Part shown: one piece after another, positions 12,523-23,061 of the stretch
Layout of the letters: every line of letters starts with the position of its first letter
Position numbering within the stretch: the first letter of the stretch is position 1
Assembly: GCA_029953675.1 (NCBI GenBank)
Contig: JAMWBK010000002.1
Location: 310,001-374,000, forward strand
DNA length: 64,000 bases
Direction of reading: 5' to 3'
Source: Rhodosorus marinus
Taxonomy: Eukaryota > Rhodophyta > Stylonematophyceae > Stylonematales > Stylonemataceae
The notes under the pieces: generated by a model
What the model was told of the DNA's origin: nothing
The model's input: the letters and a program-made list of their open reading frames with translations, nothing else
Database searches by the model: none
Translations under genes and position numbers: made by a program

Positions 12523-14727
12523 GATGCCTTTTCAGAATCAAATACAGTCCTTTAGATATATTTATTAATCAAGAGAATTCATCACGTCCGAATACTGCAG
12601 TCCGCTTGCTTCCCTTCCCCTTCCCCATGAAACACATTAGACGCGACTTAACCTTTGATGCAGTCGGGACAAGAATGTGGGAGTGCATTTGGGACTTTTC
12701 TAAACAGTTTTCTTGAGACGAAACTAATTGGAAAATGAGGTCAAAGCTTCAAGCAGTTGATGATTGCGTTGACTTATCGCTTTCAAGGAGATCAGCTCGT
12801 CTTTTGTTTTCCGTTGGGAACACCAGGCCGTGGCCTGAGGGTTCGTTTAGACCCTGTGGATTCTTTCAGAGTCGTTCTGGAAGAGTAGTAGCGAGCTGGA
12901 GCACGTTTTCGCGTCCTCAGCGGTAAGGAACGAGGCTGGTCGAGAACATTGGACTACTTCAGGCTTCTCGCCATGACCCTTTCCCGAGTGCGGAGCTCAA
13001 CATGAGCTTGATGATACGTTGCTTGAGGAGAAACAGACCTCAAACCAGACTACTTCAGATTTGCCCTGTCCCATGTCTATTAGCGCTCTTAAAATACAGT
13101 CCCTGGGGTTCCATCATCGTGACCTTTTTCGAAGGGTTTACAACTGTATGAGGCGGAGCAAGTATGCGTCGACCATCGGATACGCGCAGTTTGCGCGGTT
13201 TGCTTGCTAACAATCCGTTATCGTTGTTTCAAATTGAGGCTCGAATAGAAAACCAGCTCGCTCCTTTGATCTACAGTTCAAACACCCCATCCGTTACAAC
13301 CACGCCATACTATTTTGCACTATATTTCTTGCCACTATTTAAAATGTTCCAATCATTATCCACATTGAATCCTCTTCTGTTTAAAATATTATTTTATTGG
13401 ATAATTGTCGTTCAGAAATTAAGTACAAAATAGATGACAACTGAAAAAACATTGTGCTTATTTCTTTAATACATGAATATGCGCGCCTGCCTATCCAATT
13501 ATAGTTTTATATAGAATGAATGTTGACGATATCGACGAATTAAAGCATTGCCCGCGAAAACGAGATAGTTATCGGTTCTTGATCGAGCGAAACATACTTG
13601 AATAAAACTAAACAATACAAAGAACTTCGTTTCATCACTTTTCCCGTTCAAGGATTATGCATAGAAAAGCAAGCTGCACTGATAAACATAATAGGAGCGT
13701 ATGGACTATCAATAGCATCACAGGCCAATGGTTGTACTGTCCATGTGAAAATAGTGCTGGTTGTACTGTCCGATAGTGCGTTTCTTGAGTTGGTCGGGGG
13801 AGGGGGGGGGAACGCTGTGTGAATAGTGGTATCTCCCTCCGTTTACCATGCCTACAAGGCGTTCTGTCCTTACAGCTGCTGGTACCGGACAGCCAGTTGC
13901 AGCAAGATAGGTTTTCGACCATCTTTCACTTGGTTGCCCTGTGGCTTCATGCCGTCGGTATTCTCCCTTCACAAAAGCCAAAGACGCCCGTAGGAAGGTT
14001 TGTTTATCGGATTTCTCCCCTCAGCTTTTACTTCTTGCACTCAGGATATGCAACCCTATGCAACCCTATGCAACCCCATCCAACCACAGACGATTTCAAA
14101 TTCATCCCCAAACAAATGAATTTAAGATGTTTATTAGAATATTCCATTTATTAGTTTTCGACTCCTTCAAGATGGAACCTAAAATAGAAATACTATGGAG
14201 TAATGATTGAACTTCGAGCACCCCGAATTCTATTTTCGTCCTATGAATAGTTTGAAAGTTCCAGTTTAACTGCGACAAAAATTATTTTAGAAGGTGGTCA
14301 TAACTATTATAGCTCTCGGTAAAAACAAAGTTTTAGAAATATTTAGTCGGTATCAATATTCTTACTGGGGAAAGAGCAGGGGGTATATGTTGTGGTATAG
14401 ATGACAATGGGTGCATATAAAAAGGAACAGATGATGTTTTCGTCCGTTTGAACTGGTTGAGAACAGAGATATCGGACAGGTTGATGGATGCATTTTAGTT
14501 ACTGACATCTGAATTCAGCATTTCGTTTGAGGGCGACAGGGTTTTGACCTGTTTCTAAACTTCGTGGAGCGATTGGCTATTGCAGTGAAGCTATCCTGTT
14601 GAGTCTTGACAATGACGAGTCGTATTGGTATAAAACTGGATTTGAAGTGCTGGGTGTTGGGTCGCAGGTGACGAGTAGTTATCGCGTCTAGTGCTTTTTG
14701 TTGTTAAGGATCGTGATAGCGGATGTG
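12523..14727. other. Intergenic, no supported gene
   Basis: The region has a pyrimidine/C-rich stretch at 12608-12626 close to the PgsA start. AT-rich DNA follows from 13230 to 13620, then a G run near 13797-13810 and three tandem copies of 'caaccctatg' at 14051-14080. A 'ggttgtactgtcc' motif occurs twice near 13731-13771. Short frames exist but lack any domain or splice support. Confidence 0.45.
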
Positions 14728-16026
14728 ATGGGGATTGAAAACCTGTTGACGGGGGTGTTGGAAGAGGTTGTGGTGGATAGAAAGCTTCCTGGTGTGGCTG
14801 TCGGAGTTGTCGATTGCAGGGATGGCGCAGAAGGAACTTTTGCGTCCGCCGGCGAGAGTGCCCCGGGTAAGAAGTGGGGACCGGACACAATGTTTCAGGT
14901 TCACTCTGTGACCAAACTCATAACACAATTTGCCGCTATGCGGCTCGTAGAAGACCGGCGGCTGAACCTCAGCGACGAAGTTCGCGTACATCTCGGGGAA
15001 CGTTGGAGCTCGGAAAATCTTAGAGTCTATCGAGGAAAGAAAATCGAGGGGCAACCAGTTTATGAAAGAGTCAAAAAGGAGGTCACTGTGTTACACCTGA
15101 TGACGCATACGTCGGGACTTTCCTACGCCTGTCCGTGGGGCACATTTGTAGACGAAATATATCAAGATTCATATGCAAAGGCAGCAGCCATGAATGAGAG
15201 GGAAACTCCAGAGCAGCTAGAAAAAAGGCTGTCGGAGCTCCCTCTATGCGGCCAACCAGGAGAATACTTCACCTACTCGGCCAGCACCGACATACTCGGT
15301 AGGATCCTTGAGGTGGTCTGCAAAACAACTCTGGACCGTGTACTGGACGAGCTTGCAATTGCGCCGCTAAACATGCAGAACACATTTTTTCCACCTGAGA
15401 GGATGGATTCGAGTTTGATCGCCAAGATCTATCAGCGGTCGCCTGCGGGTGAACTACAGGATATTACTGACTTTGAACTGGATCGCGATGCTACACCTAT
15501 CGGTGGGAGTGGTCTTGTGTCCACGGTTGCTGATCTAATGAAGTTCTGTGCTGCTTTTATGACCGGGCGAAGTGCCAGCGGCGTGGAGCTGCTTTCAAAA
15601 GAGTCGATAGATCTCGTCAAAACGGACCGCGTTGGGTTGATTCAGGATCGGATTTGTTCAGAATATTCGGCGTTTGGAAGATACAAATTTGGCCTAGGCG
15701 TGGCGATTGAACCGTCAGACTTCGGCCCCGGCTGTGGAGGAAAGGGCTCGTTCTTCTGGATAGGATTCGGAGGAAACTTTGTCAACTTCGATCCGGAAAG
15801 TGGCATTGGGATTGTCTTTGCAATGCAAGTATTTACAGATATTAGATGGGATGACTGTCTTTCTTCCAGGCGGAAGATTGCCGAAGCAGTGTACAAGCGC
15901 GCCGCGCGAGCTCGAAATAACGCGGGTAACAGGGAAGAACACCCCCCGAAACAGATAGCGCTCAGGAAACGTTCAGATCAAAGCCTTCTCCCAGGTGATT
16001 GCTCACGAGGGTGCTGCGTGAGGTGA
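14728..16026 (+). CDS. Serine beta-lactamase-like / penicillin-binding family protein (class C fold)
   Basis: This is a single-exon gene of 432 residues from the first ATG of the frame. It belongs to the beta-lactamase/transpeptidase-like superfamily, which in eukaryotes (LACTB and relatives) acts on peptides or esters rather than antibiotics. The nucleophile motif SxxK is present as HSVTK (residues ~63-67), followed by LMTHTSGL. The second motif appears as YSAS, where class C enzymes have Y-x-N. A GGKGSFFWIG segment lies where the third K-T/S-G motif is expected. C-terminal ~40 residues are basic and end in CCVR. No signal peptide is evident. In a genome where nearly every other gene has introns, the lack of introns over 1.3 kb is unusual and could reflect later acquisition. 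The substrate is unknown. Confidence 0.88.
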   Translation: MGIENLLTGVLEEVVVDRKLPGVAVGVVDCRDGAEGTFASAGESAPGKKWGPDTMFQVHSVTKLITQFAAMRLVEDRRLNLSDEVRVHLGERWSSENLRVYRGKKIEGQPVYERVKKEVTVLHLMTHTSGLSYACPWGTFVDEIYQDSYAKAAAMNERETPEQLEKRLSELPLCGQPGEYFTYSASTDILGRILEVVCKTTLDRVLDELAIAPLNMQNTFFPPERMDSSLIAKIYQRSPAGELQDITDFELDRDATPIGGSGLVSTVADLMKFCAAFMTGRSASGVELLSKESIDLVKTDRVGLIQDRICSEYSAFGRYKFGLGVAIEPSDFGPGCGGKGSFFWIGFGGNFVNFDPESGIGIVFAMQVFTDIRWDDCLSSRRKIAEAVYKRAARARNNAGNREEHPPKQIALRKRSDQSLLPGDCSRGCCVR

Positions 16027-17152
16027 GAACCTGAACTTCCAACAGGTGCCTGCTGGAAAGCGAGATGATCACAGCTCGATATCTAGACCGCTTTCGGGAC
16101 CAGCCTGGCGAACACCAAAACCACGAAAACAGGGAAAAAAAGCTATCGCTAGCTATATGAAATTGTAATTATTTTTGTTAACTGCAGTTTTGCTTCGAAG
16201 TTTTTACAGATAAATAATAGCACTTTGCAACCGCTGAAAAACAATAGTTATATGAAGTTTACGTGAGCGTGAAATAGAAATTCACCCTTTTTTCTTATGA
16301 TATTTTGATAAACGATATCCCTAGGGTTTCGTGATGAGAATGGAACAGAGTTGAACTAGAAAGACTGTAGGTTGCGAGAGCAGCTTCTCGATGTAGCTGT
16401 TGTGTCTCAGTTAGATTTCTTCTTCTGGATGCTTCTGTTCTGAACCCAATCAAAAGCTGTGGCCTCGACCTTGGAGGTTGGGTATGTCTGGGATGAACAA
16501 CATCGAGTTCGCAACAGTGGATGCCGAGGTGATTATCGCTGGTGAACATGTCATCGCCATACACAGAAAAAAAAAAACAGACGAACTATACTCTCCATCC
16601 GTTCCTTGGTTAATGATTGTGCAAACGAAAGCGGAAATGTACGTAGCCCCAAGTGCTTGAACACTAAAACCCCAGTACGTGCTTTCTTTCATCCGTGCTG
16701 TTGTACCACTCGAGCTTTTATGTGTACGCGAAGCGAGGGCCACATGCCATCGACCAAAGGACAATAGAATGTCTCAACTTCAGCACCGATTGCTTTTTGC
16801 GAATGAGCTACCTCCCACCTGAGCATGCGCTTTCTGAAGAAGGGTGGAGTCTCCAGCCTTTCGACGAACTCCCTATCTCAACCTGCACAGATCTCTGCTG
16901 CTGGGGGGTTCTCAATCAACTTTGTTTGACAACCATGCTAGCCTTCGACTCGTATTCTCACCGAAGACGATGGATTTTTTGTGCGCGTACGGGAAATCAT
17001 GCGAGGTACTGGTTGGGGATGAAGCTCAACGTGGAAGCTGAACTTGAACATCCAATGAAGAACTCTCGGTAGCGAAACGTAATTAGTTTAGTGTTGATAT
17101 ACATGCAGGGCTTTGCTGTCATGTCTTTGAACGCCTAGGTAGATGATGGTTG
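16027..17152. other. Intergenic with unassigned short frames
   Basis: On the + strand an ATG at ~16484 opens a ~58-codon frame (NNIEFATVDAEVIIAGEH...), and further frames lie at 16695-17072. They could be exons of one small gene, but no domain is recognised and I could not find a convincing splice path. The minus strand has a hydrophobic frame at 16450-16764. Nothing here is annotated as a gene with confidence. Confidence 0.3.
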
Positions 17153-18244
17153 TCATCTGCCAAAATACCATAGTCCAGGCGTATCTTCGTCAATGTAGGT
17201 GGAACCGACAACGCTTCTCAAAATCGGCTCGTTGCTGGACACTACTTGCTTCAAAAGCTTGCGATAATATGTACTGTCGCTTTTCAAGCGTTCCGGAAGG
17301 CTTTTCGTAACTGCACAGCATATGTTGTACAGCATCTCTCGAAGCGGTTCCGCGACTTCGCTGTGGGTCGGTAGAAGATCTTCGACCGCATCCCTAACTC
17401 TGATCTCGTCTCTGTCTTCCTTTGCTTCCAGCTCCGGTTGTTCGTTGCGGGTATTAGGATTCTCCGTCTCCACTGCCTGAAGGATCAATAGACCTCGTGA
17501 TCCTTTCCCGGAGGGCGTGTTGGCTACCCCCGCACGTTCATCTGTCCATCCCTTTGACTTTCTTGAAGTCTTCTTCTCAGAGCATTTCTGCTCAAGCTTA
17601 AAACGCTGAAGTCTCCGTACCCCTTCCTCATCGTCCTTGGGAGTATTGAGGGGTCGGCGAAACCGACTGAGACCTGAACGAGATCCTTTCCAGTTCACCG
17701 GTGGTGCAACCAAAGGCTTCCCCTTGTTTCGCCGCTGTTCTCGTGGAAAAATACTGATCGAATCTCTGAAGGGGAGCTCGAATATATCAGCTTGTTCATC
17801 TGTCGCACAAAAGTCGAGGCCATATGCAGCCCCCACGGCCTCTGTTGAAGTACGATTTGCCCCTTTTCCACGCGCACATTTTAATTTCTTTCCTCGAGAC
17901 CTTTTTTTCACCCCGGCCTTCCCCGGAGCCCTCGCCCGGAGGCCGGAATGGCTCTCATGTGATGCATGGGATTTGATACCATTAGCAAACCTTTCATAAA
18001 TAGCGGAGCCACTTGGCAATTTCGCTGCGTCTACAGCGCTCTCCTTAACGGTTGACTCCGAGCTAACAATTTCCGACTCAAAGCTCAGCAGGGAGTGGCT
18101 GGTGGTGGGATACGATTCTTTAAAATTCAAAGCAGAGTCAGGCGTAGGAATCCGAATCTCATTAGGCGGACCCATACATGCGTTGCTCAGACTAATATTC
18201 CCGAGTTGTCTAGCACCAACAGCAACAACCGGATCAGCATCCAT
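17153..18244 (-). CDS. Basic, low-complexity protein of unknown function
   Basis: An uninterrupted 363-codon frame from a true ATG. I do not recognise a family. The first ~130 residues are Ser/Ala-rich. Two Lys/Arg clusters follow (KAGVKKRSRGKKLKCARGKG at ~130 and KCSEKKTSRKSKGWTDE at ~235) that could be nuclear localisation or nucleic-acid-binding patches. The last ~75 residues look more ordered and predominantly helical (ATKSLPERLK, YYRKLLKQVV), ending in LWYFGR. There is no signal peptide or membrane helix. A 10-C run at 18493-18502 (G-rich on the coding strand) lies ~250 bp upstream, as seen at other genes here. The frame length and organised C-terminus argue for a real gene. Confidence 0.6.
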   Translation of the reverse strand: MDADPVVAVGARQLGNISLSNACMGPPNEIRIPTPDSALNFKESYPTTSHSLLSFESEIVSSESTVKESAVDAAKLPSGSAIYERFANGIKSHASHESHSGLRARAPGKAGVKKRSRGKKLKCARGKGANRTSTEAVGAAYGLDFCATDEQADIFELPFRDSISIFPREQRRNKGKPLVAPPVNWKGSRSGLSRFRRPLNTPKDDEEGVRRLQRFKLEQKCSEKKTSRKSKGWTDERAGVANTPSGKGSRGLLILQAVETENPNTRNEQPELEAKEDRDEIRVRDAVEDLLPTHSEVAEPLREMLYNICCAVTKSLPERLKSDSTYYRKLLKQVVSSNEPILRSVVGSTYIDEDTPGLWYFGR

Positions 18245-19290
18245 CTTGAAACCTCTTCAAAATACCGAACTCAGTCAACGAACAAGAAGAATCTTGAATA
18301 TCGCTCGAACACGAACAGTTTACCCCTTCCGCATACCTCACGAAACAGCAGCTACGGCTCTGTGGAAAGTTTTCTCCGTCCACACGAGACTCATCGACGT
18401 TTAAATAATGAGTGCCAACGAAAATACCCAACGCATGATGCTCCTAGGAGGTCTTCAACTTATCCTGACCACAGCCTCATAGCCAGGAACAACCCCCCCC
18501 CCTCTCGCTCGCTAAAAAGGGAACGAGAAAAGGACAAGAGCAAGCCAAAGGAATACTTTCCGAGGCCAAAAAAAAGAGCGGAGAATCCAAATGTATCTAA
18601 AACAAGAACAAAGAAAGCTCGTTTCCAAAAAATTACTCACTAAAGTTCCTCAAAAACTAACTCGCATTTCCCCTTCCTCCCCTCCCCCCCCTCTCCAAAC
18701 CTACCCCAACAGTAAACCTCAAAGACTAACGTTCCCAACACTCCAAAGAAAAGAGTAACATGTCGCAAGAAGCTTGACAACCCCCGCCCTCCTTTTTTCT
18801 TAAACTATTCGTTCTTTTTCAAAAGAACCCTAGTCTTGTCAGTCCTTCCAAAATTTGGTATGTCTCACCTAATTGTAGATTTATCATTTAACTATCATCT
18901 TTTTCCGAACTTTAATTAGGGTCTTATTTATTTCATTAGAAGATAGTAAACACTCATATCATATTTTTCTTCCTTATTCATATTTGTAGTATTTTATATT
19001 ATGAAGTTTTTTGTCTATTTTTAGAGACTTGACCAGAAAACGCGTGCGGATTCATTGGAGTTTGCATTCTGGGTTTGGCTTTAAATGCTCGTTTCGTGAG
19101 TTAGAGGGTGTTAATCGGTGTATTCGGTTTAGGGTAGTTTGAGGACTAAGACTGATGGGTTCCAAGAAGGGTTCGGTGAGGCTTGGATCCTATCTAATAA
19201 AAACTAGATGGCTACGGGTCTGAAGAGTTCTTTTTCTAAGCCATTCAGCTGCTTGTCCTCAGAATGCTGGGCAGGTCTCGTCGCTTAGAG
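18245..19290. other. Intergenic
   Basis: C-rich tracts occur at 18493-18502 and 18671-18695, then AT-rich DNA to 19040. No gene is supported. Confidence 0.5.
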
Positions 19291-19753
19291 CTAAAGTGAC
19301 GGGGTTTGGCGAAACGAGCAGCCTGCCCGATTTTTTACAAATCCTGCACTTTTATTCCTTGGCACAACGTTAAAAACATCCAATATCAAGCCTCGATTCG
19401 CTTCAAACCAGACCGCGATCTGAACCGAAACGTAAGCTTTGGCTTCGGCATATGCTGCAGAGCATGACTGACTGTTAATCCATGAGAGATGGAACAGACG
19501 CATACAGACTTCACACACGTCCTTATCTGATCCGACGAACCATAACGGGATGTCCGCGTACAGGAATCGACGAACGTTTCTTTGAACAGAAAACTGCAAC
19601 TATTGTCGGACACAAGGTGGGAAGCGAACGCTCAATTACTGAAAGCACAGAATACTGACTTACCACAGAGGTTGCTTGAAACTCAGGAGGTAGTGGTTGG
19701 AAAGAATGGCAAGCGAGAGAAAAGCGGTAGCTAATTGAAAGCTCGCTGACCAT
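19291..19753 (-). CDS. Small hypothetical protein, two exons
   Basis: An ATG at 19753 opens a 30-codon exon ending in a canonical donor (gtg|gtaagt, 19664). A matching phase-0 acceptor (caatag|ttgcag) starts exon 2 at 19599, which runs to a stop at 19291. The total is ~132 residues. Exon 2 is even in composition and aromatic-rich (RRFLYADIPLWFVGSDKDV, QIAVWFEANRGLILDVFNVV), unlike random frames nearby. No family is recognised. Further 5' exons are possible. Confidence 0.4.
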
Positions 19754-20329
19754 CGAACGACTCGTAGCAGTGTTGAAAGTCTTGTGTTCGAGATGTTTAA
19801 CATGACTGAAGTCTGAAGGACAATAAGGTGTACTAACGGGTAAACTAAAAAGTCACAGACTTCTTTAGTTTATGAGATTGGTTCGTGCTGGAAACAGCTA
19901 GGCCGCGTGAATCGTTCCTATGGATACTAGAAGCTTCCAAGAGGCGTTCTCCAAGGGCTTGGCGCGATGCTGAGGACGGGAAGTTTGAAAGTGTTAAAAA
20001 AAAGCTGTCTTCGAACCCTTGGCCACTGTGCCTCGCCACTAGTGAATTACAAAATTATTCCTCACAAAATCGGGTAGCACATTAAAGTCAATAATGTCTT
20101 TAAAAACAATATATTACCGCCAAAAATTTGCACTTTAGGACCAAACAAAACCAAAATAGCATAATAATGTATTTTATAATATTTATTCAAGTTTGGATGC
20201 CGATGATTTCTTCTATTTGTTTTTATGAAATAATATAAAACTATTTTAAAAATAAATGAGAAATAGGGTGTTATCAAGTATTAAGTTTTAGTTATTTTGG
20301 CAAGGCCAATGGTTTTTAGTTTAGTGGGC

Positions 20330-20362
20330 CAATGACACCTCGATGTATTCGAGGTGTCATTG
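20330..20362. other. Perfect 14-bp stem-loop
   Basis: The arms caatgacacctcga (20330-20343) and tcgaggtgtcattg (20349-20362) are exact reverse complements around a 5-nt loop (tgtat). It lies in AT-rich DNA ~220 bp upstream of the carrier gene, with no obvious T-run after it. Its role is unknown. Confidence 0.85.
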
Positions 20363-20403
20363 TGTCGGGGCTGTTGAAATGGGGAGAAGACTTAGACGAC
20401 AGG

Positions 20404-20452
20404 ATGGGGGTGGGGGGGGGGGGAGGGGAAGGGGAGGGTAGTGGGGTCCTCT
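20404..20452 (+). promoter_or_regulatory. G-rich tract upstream of carrier gene
   Basis: A run of four or more G-blocks separated by single A or T bases, 133-181 bp before the carrier start codon on its coding strand. The arrangement satisfies a G-quadruplex pattern. Similar coding-strand G tracts precede many genes in this window, so a promoter role is inferred. Confidence 0.5.
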
Positions 20453-20584
20453 GACTGACCTAAGGACTGAGACGATAGCACCGAAAACTTTTTAATTCTA
20501 AACTTCTCAATTCTATGAAAAGCCTTGAGGTTTCTTGCGCTGTGCCGTTTTGAGCAGCGTCCTGCGAGCTTGTTTAAAGAGGAT

Positions 20585-21901
20585 ATGGATGCGTTCTACA
20601 CGTACCGACATGCGATTTCTGGGGGTCTAGGAGGGGGAATTACCGGTACTGGAAGCGATTTTTTGGTTTTGGTTTTTGATAAGTACGCCTTTGTTAGCTA
20701 ACTGTGCTTGGTTGGTTTGTTTTTCCCCACTGGATTCTGTGATACCAGTGATCGCCCTGCATCCATTTGACACGATTCGAACTCGGATTCAGGTGGTCGA
20801 GAGCGCCGCGAATACTGGAAGATCGGTAGCAACGAGCTCAAAGTTGTCGACCTGGTCTACCCTGAGGTCAATTGTTCGAACCGAGAGCTTCGCCGCATTA
20901 TACAAGGGACTCGTCCCGGCTGTGGTTGGCAGCGGCTTTGCGTGGGCAGCCTATTTTCAGTCGTATAACTTCATGAAGAGCAAATTAGGAGAACTCGGAT
21001 TCGCGCAGAGTGCAGGACTGCACTTTGCTGCTGGAACTACATCAGGAATCCTTGTATGCGTTCTAACAAATCCTGTGTGGTACGATGGTTGGGAACGTCA
21101 TTTTTTTCTATTACAGCTCCTGCCTGATCACTCATTGAATCCACGCGACGTTCCATTCGATATCACACCAGGGTGGTGAAAACCAGACTTCAATTGCAAA
21201 TCGATGGAAAGCTGAGCTTTGGTCAACAACCCTACAGAGGATTCATTGAAGGTTTGAAGATCATTTTTAAGGAAGAAGGAATCCGTGGTTTGTACAAGGG
21301 CCTCGGTCCTTCCTTGTGGCTAGTTTCTCAAGGTGCTCTTCAGTTTGCTGCTTATGAGGAAATGAAGTCTATGATAGCGGGTGAGGCGCGGACCTTGGAC
21401 ACCACCTTAACTGTCGCCGAATCTTTAGTAGCTAGCTCTGTGAGTTACAAGCCGAGCTAAGAAAACAAATCTCTCACAAGCGCGTCCTGCTAAGATATTG
21501 ACAGGGTGCGGCCATTGTCCTTTTACAACAGTTGAGCAAGCTGTTCGCCTCTACAGCTCTGTACCCACTTCAGGTTGTTCGAACAAGGATGCAGAAGAGG
21601 CTAGAAGGCAGAGACAAAAAGTAAGCATCGATATCTTTAGCTCACTGAACGCGAAGAAGAAATCCAATGCACCCTTTTCATTCGATCTTGTCCTTATTTT
21701 TGCTTTAGCTACAAGTCCTTTGGATTTGCCCTTCGGACGATTGCAAGGCGGGAAGGATGGCGTGGATTCTACAAAGGCCTTACCGCGAACCTTCTCAGAG
21801 TAACGCCGAGCGCGGCGATCACGTTTATCGTCTATGAACAGTCCATGAAGTCGCTCGGCAACTTGAAACCAACAGATATGGCCCCTGCTGGAATCGTATA
21901 G
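20585..21901 (+). CDS. Mitochondrial carrier, folate/FAD (SLC25A32/FLX1/FOLT) type
   Basis: Five exons (20585-20645, 20749-21079, 21172-21439, 21505-21620, 21709-21901) encode ~322 residues with consistent phases. The three mitochondrial-carrier signatures are present: HPFDTIRTRIQ, NPVWVVKTRLQ and YPLQVVRTRMQ. The Trp in the second motif and Gln in the third are typical of the subfamily that moves folate, FAD, pyrimidine nucleotides and NAD. The conserved YKGL(V/G)P and FYKGLTANLLRVTPSAAITFI segments follow each odd helix, as usual. Membership in the SLC25A32-like clade is strong, but the exact substrate and organelle (mitochondrion or plastid) cannot be fixed by eye. A G-rich tract and a 14-bp hairpin lie upstream. 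Confidence 0.92.
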
Positions 21902-22561
21902 CCCGGACGGCTCCAGAGAAAAACATCTATTTATCCGTTTCCAGAACCCGGACGAGCGCAGAGCATGGACGGGTCTACAGTAAAAAGCTTGAACGAATAT
22001 AAGTCGACCATACGTCGCCTTAAAAGCACGGAGCACGGGGACCATTGCTATTCTACTCTGCTCCGACCTACGCGACCGTTCAGCATCCTTGCGGGACACC
22101 CTCGTGCTATGAACCGGAGCCCCACGCCTCTGTAAAGCAGGGTGGCAGATATTGAATCTACTCCTCTCGGACCCGGGTGGCAGTGGGTTCCAAAAATGAT
22201 GACATATTAGTCAACCTGTCCAGTGACAAACAATTTCATCCATTCCACATCCCGAGGCTCAATATCACAGCTTTGGCTTGCCGTTCCATAGAATCTTAGG
22301 ACTCCATGTTCAAGCTCGCAAAGGAGATTTAGGCTGTTCATGGCAGTTGAAATTGGTAAGATTGGACTGCCTCCCTTCTCAACGAGAATCAGGAGTGGGA
22401 GGAAAGTTCAGATGCCGTGTTCTCTTTGAGGAACTGGTATCTATTTCACGATAGAGGCGGAAGACACTATTATCGTCTCCATTGCGTAGCGATCCTCTAC
22501 CGGGTTCATAAGTTTCCAGAATGGATAAGTAGTCTGTGCGACGTTGACGGGGAAGAAATCT

Positions 22562-23061
22562 ATGAAGGACTTGGCTGGTTGGTCTGTTGAGAGCGAAAAC
22601 AACCAATCGTCCGTTTCAGGATCGAGTGGGTATTCGAAGGGCGATAGAGCGGTTGATGCAGACAACGGGGGTATAAGTGCGACAGGAAAATCTTGTCCGC
22701 GATGCTTCTGCGTCCACTCAGCTCCAGAGGAGGTGCTCGCGCTTGAAAAGGAAGCCAGAGCTTCTGGAAAGAGTAGCTACATCGATCCTGAAAGCAAATG
22801 TTCAGTTTTCACAAGCCGATATTTGGCAGATAAGAAAGTTTGCTGCGGTTTCGGATGTAGGCACTGGTAAGCCCACCGAGGTGGACGGAGAAGCACGGAA
22901 ACCGAAATCTTACTTAACGCTTCGTTTTGTGTCTCGCAACCATGGAACTCTCTTTTCTCTTCTTCGTTAGTCCGTTTGAACACATAAAAGTCACATGGCA
23001 GGCCACTCAACGAGACCAATCTTCCTCCTCGAGCTCCAGTGGAATAGTTCCGGACTGGTAG
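22562..23061 (+). CDS. Small Cys-rich protein, DUF5522-like
   Basis: Two exons (22562-22866, 22971-23061) encode ~131 residues. The C-terminal half has CPRC, then YIDPESKCSVFTSRYL and CCGFGCRHC-PF. This is the recognised DUF5522 pattern (a YxDPxTGxxVFT strand followed by a CCGxGCRHCPY cysteine cluster). The splice junction falls inside the final Cys codon of the cluster and restores it exactly, good support for the gene model. The N-terminal ~45 residues are Ser/Gly-rich and probably disordered. DUF5522 has no established role that I can cite; the cluster looks metal-binding. An upstream 5' exon cannot be excluded. Confidence 0.78.

Noticed and set aside
16450-17072. Hydrophobic minus-strand frame and several + strand frames suggesting a gene
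   Set aside because: No consistent splice path, no family and conflicting strands.
22441-22665. Minus-strand frame antisense to the DUF5522-like gene
   Set aside because: No domain and no splice partner; the + strand gene is supported by exact restoration of its cysteine cluster.
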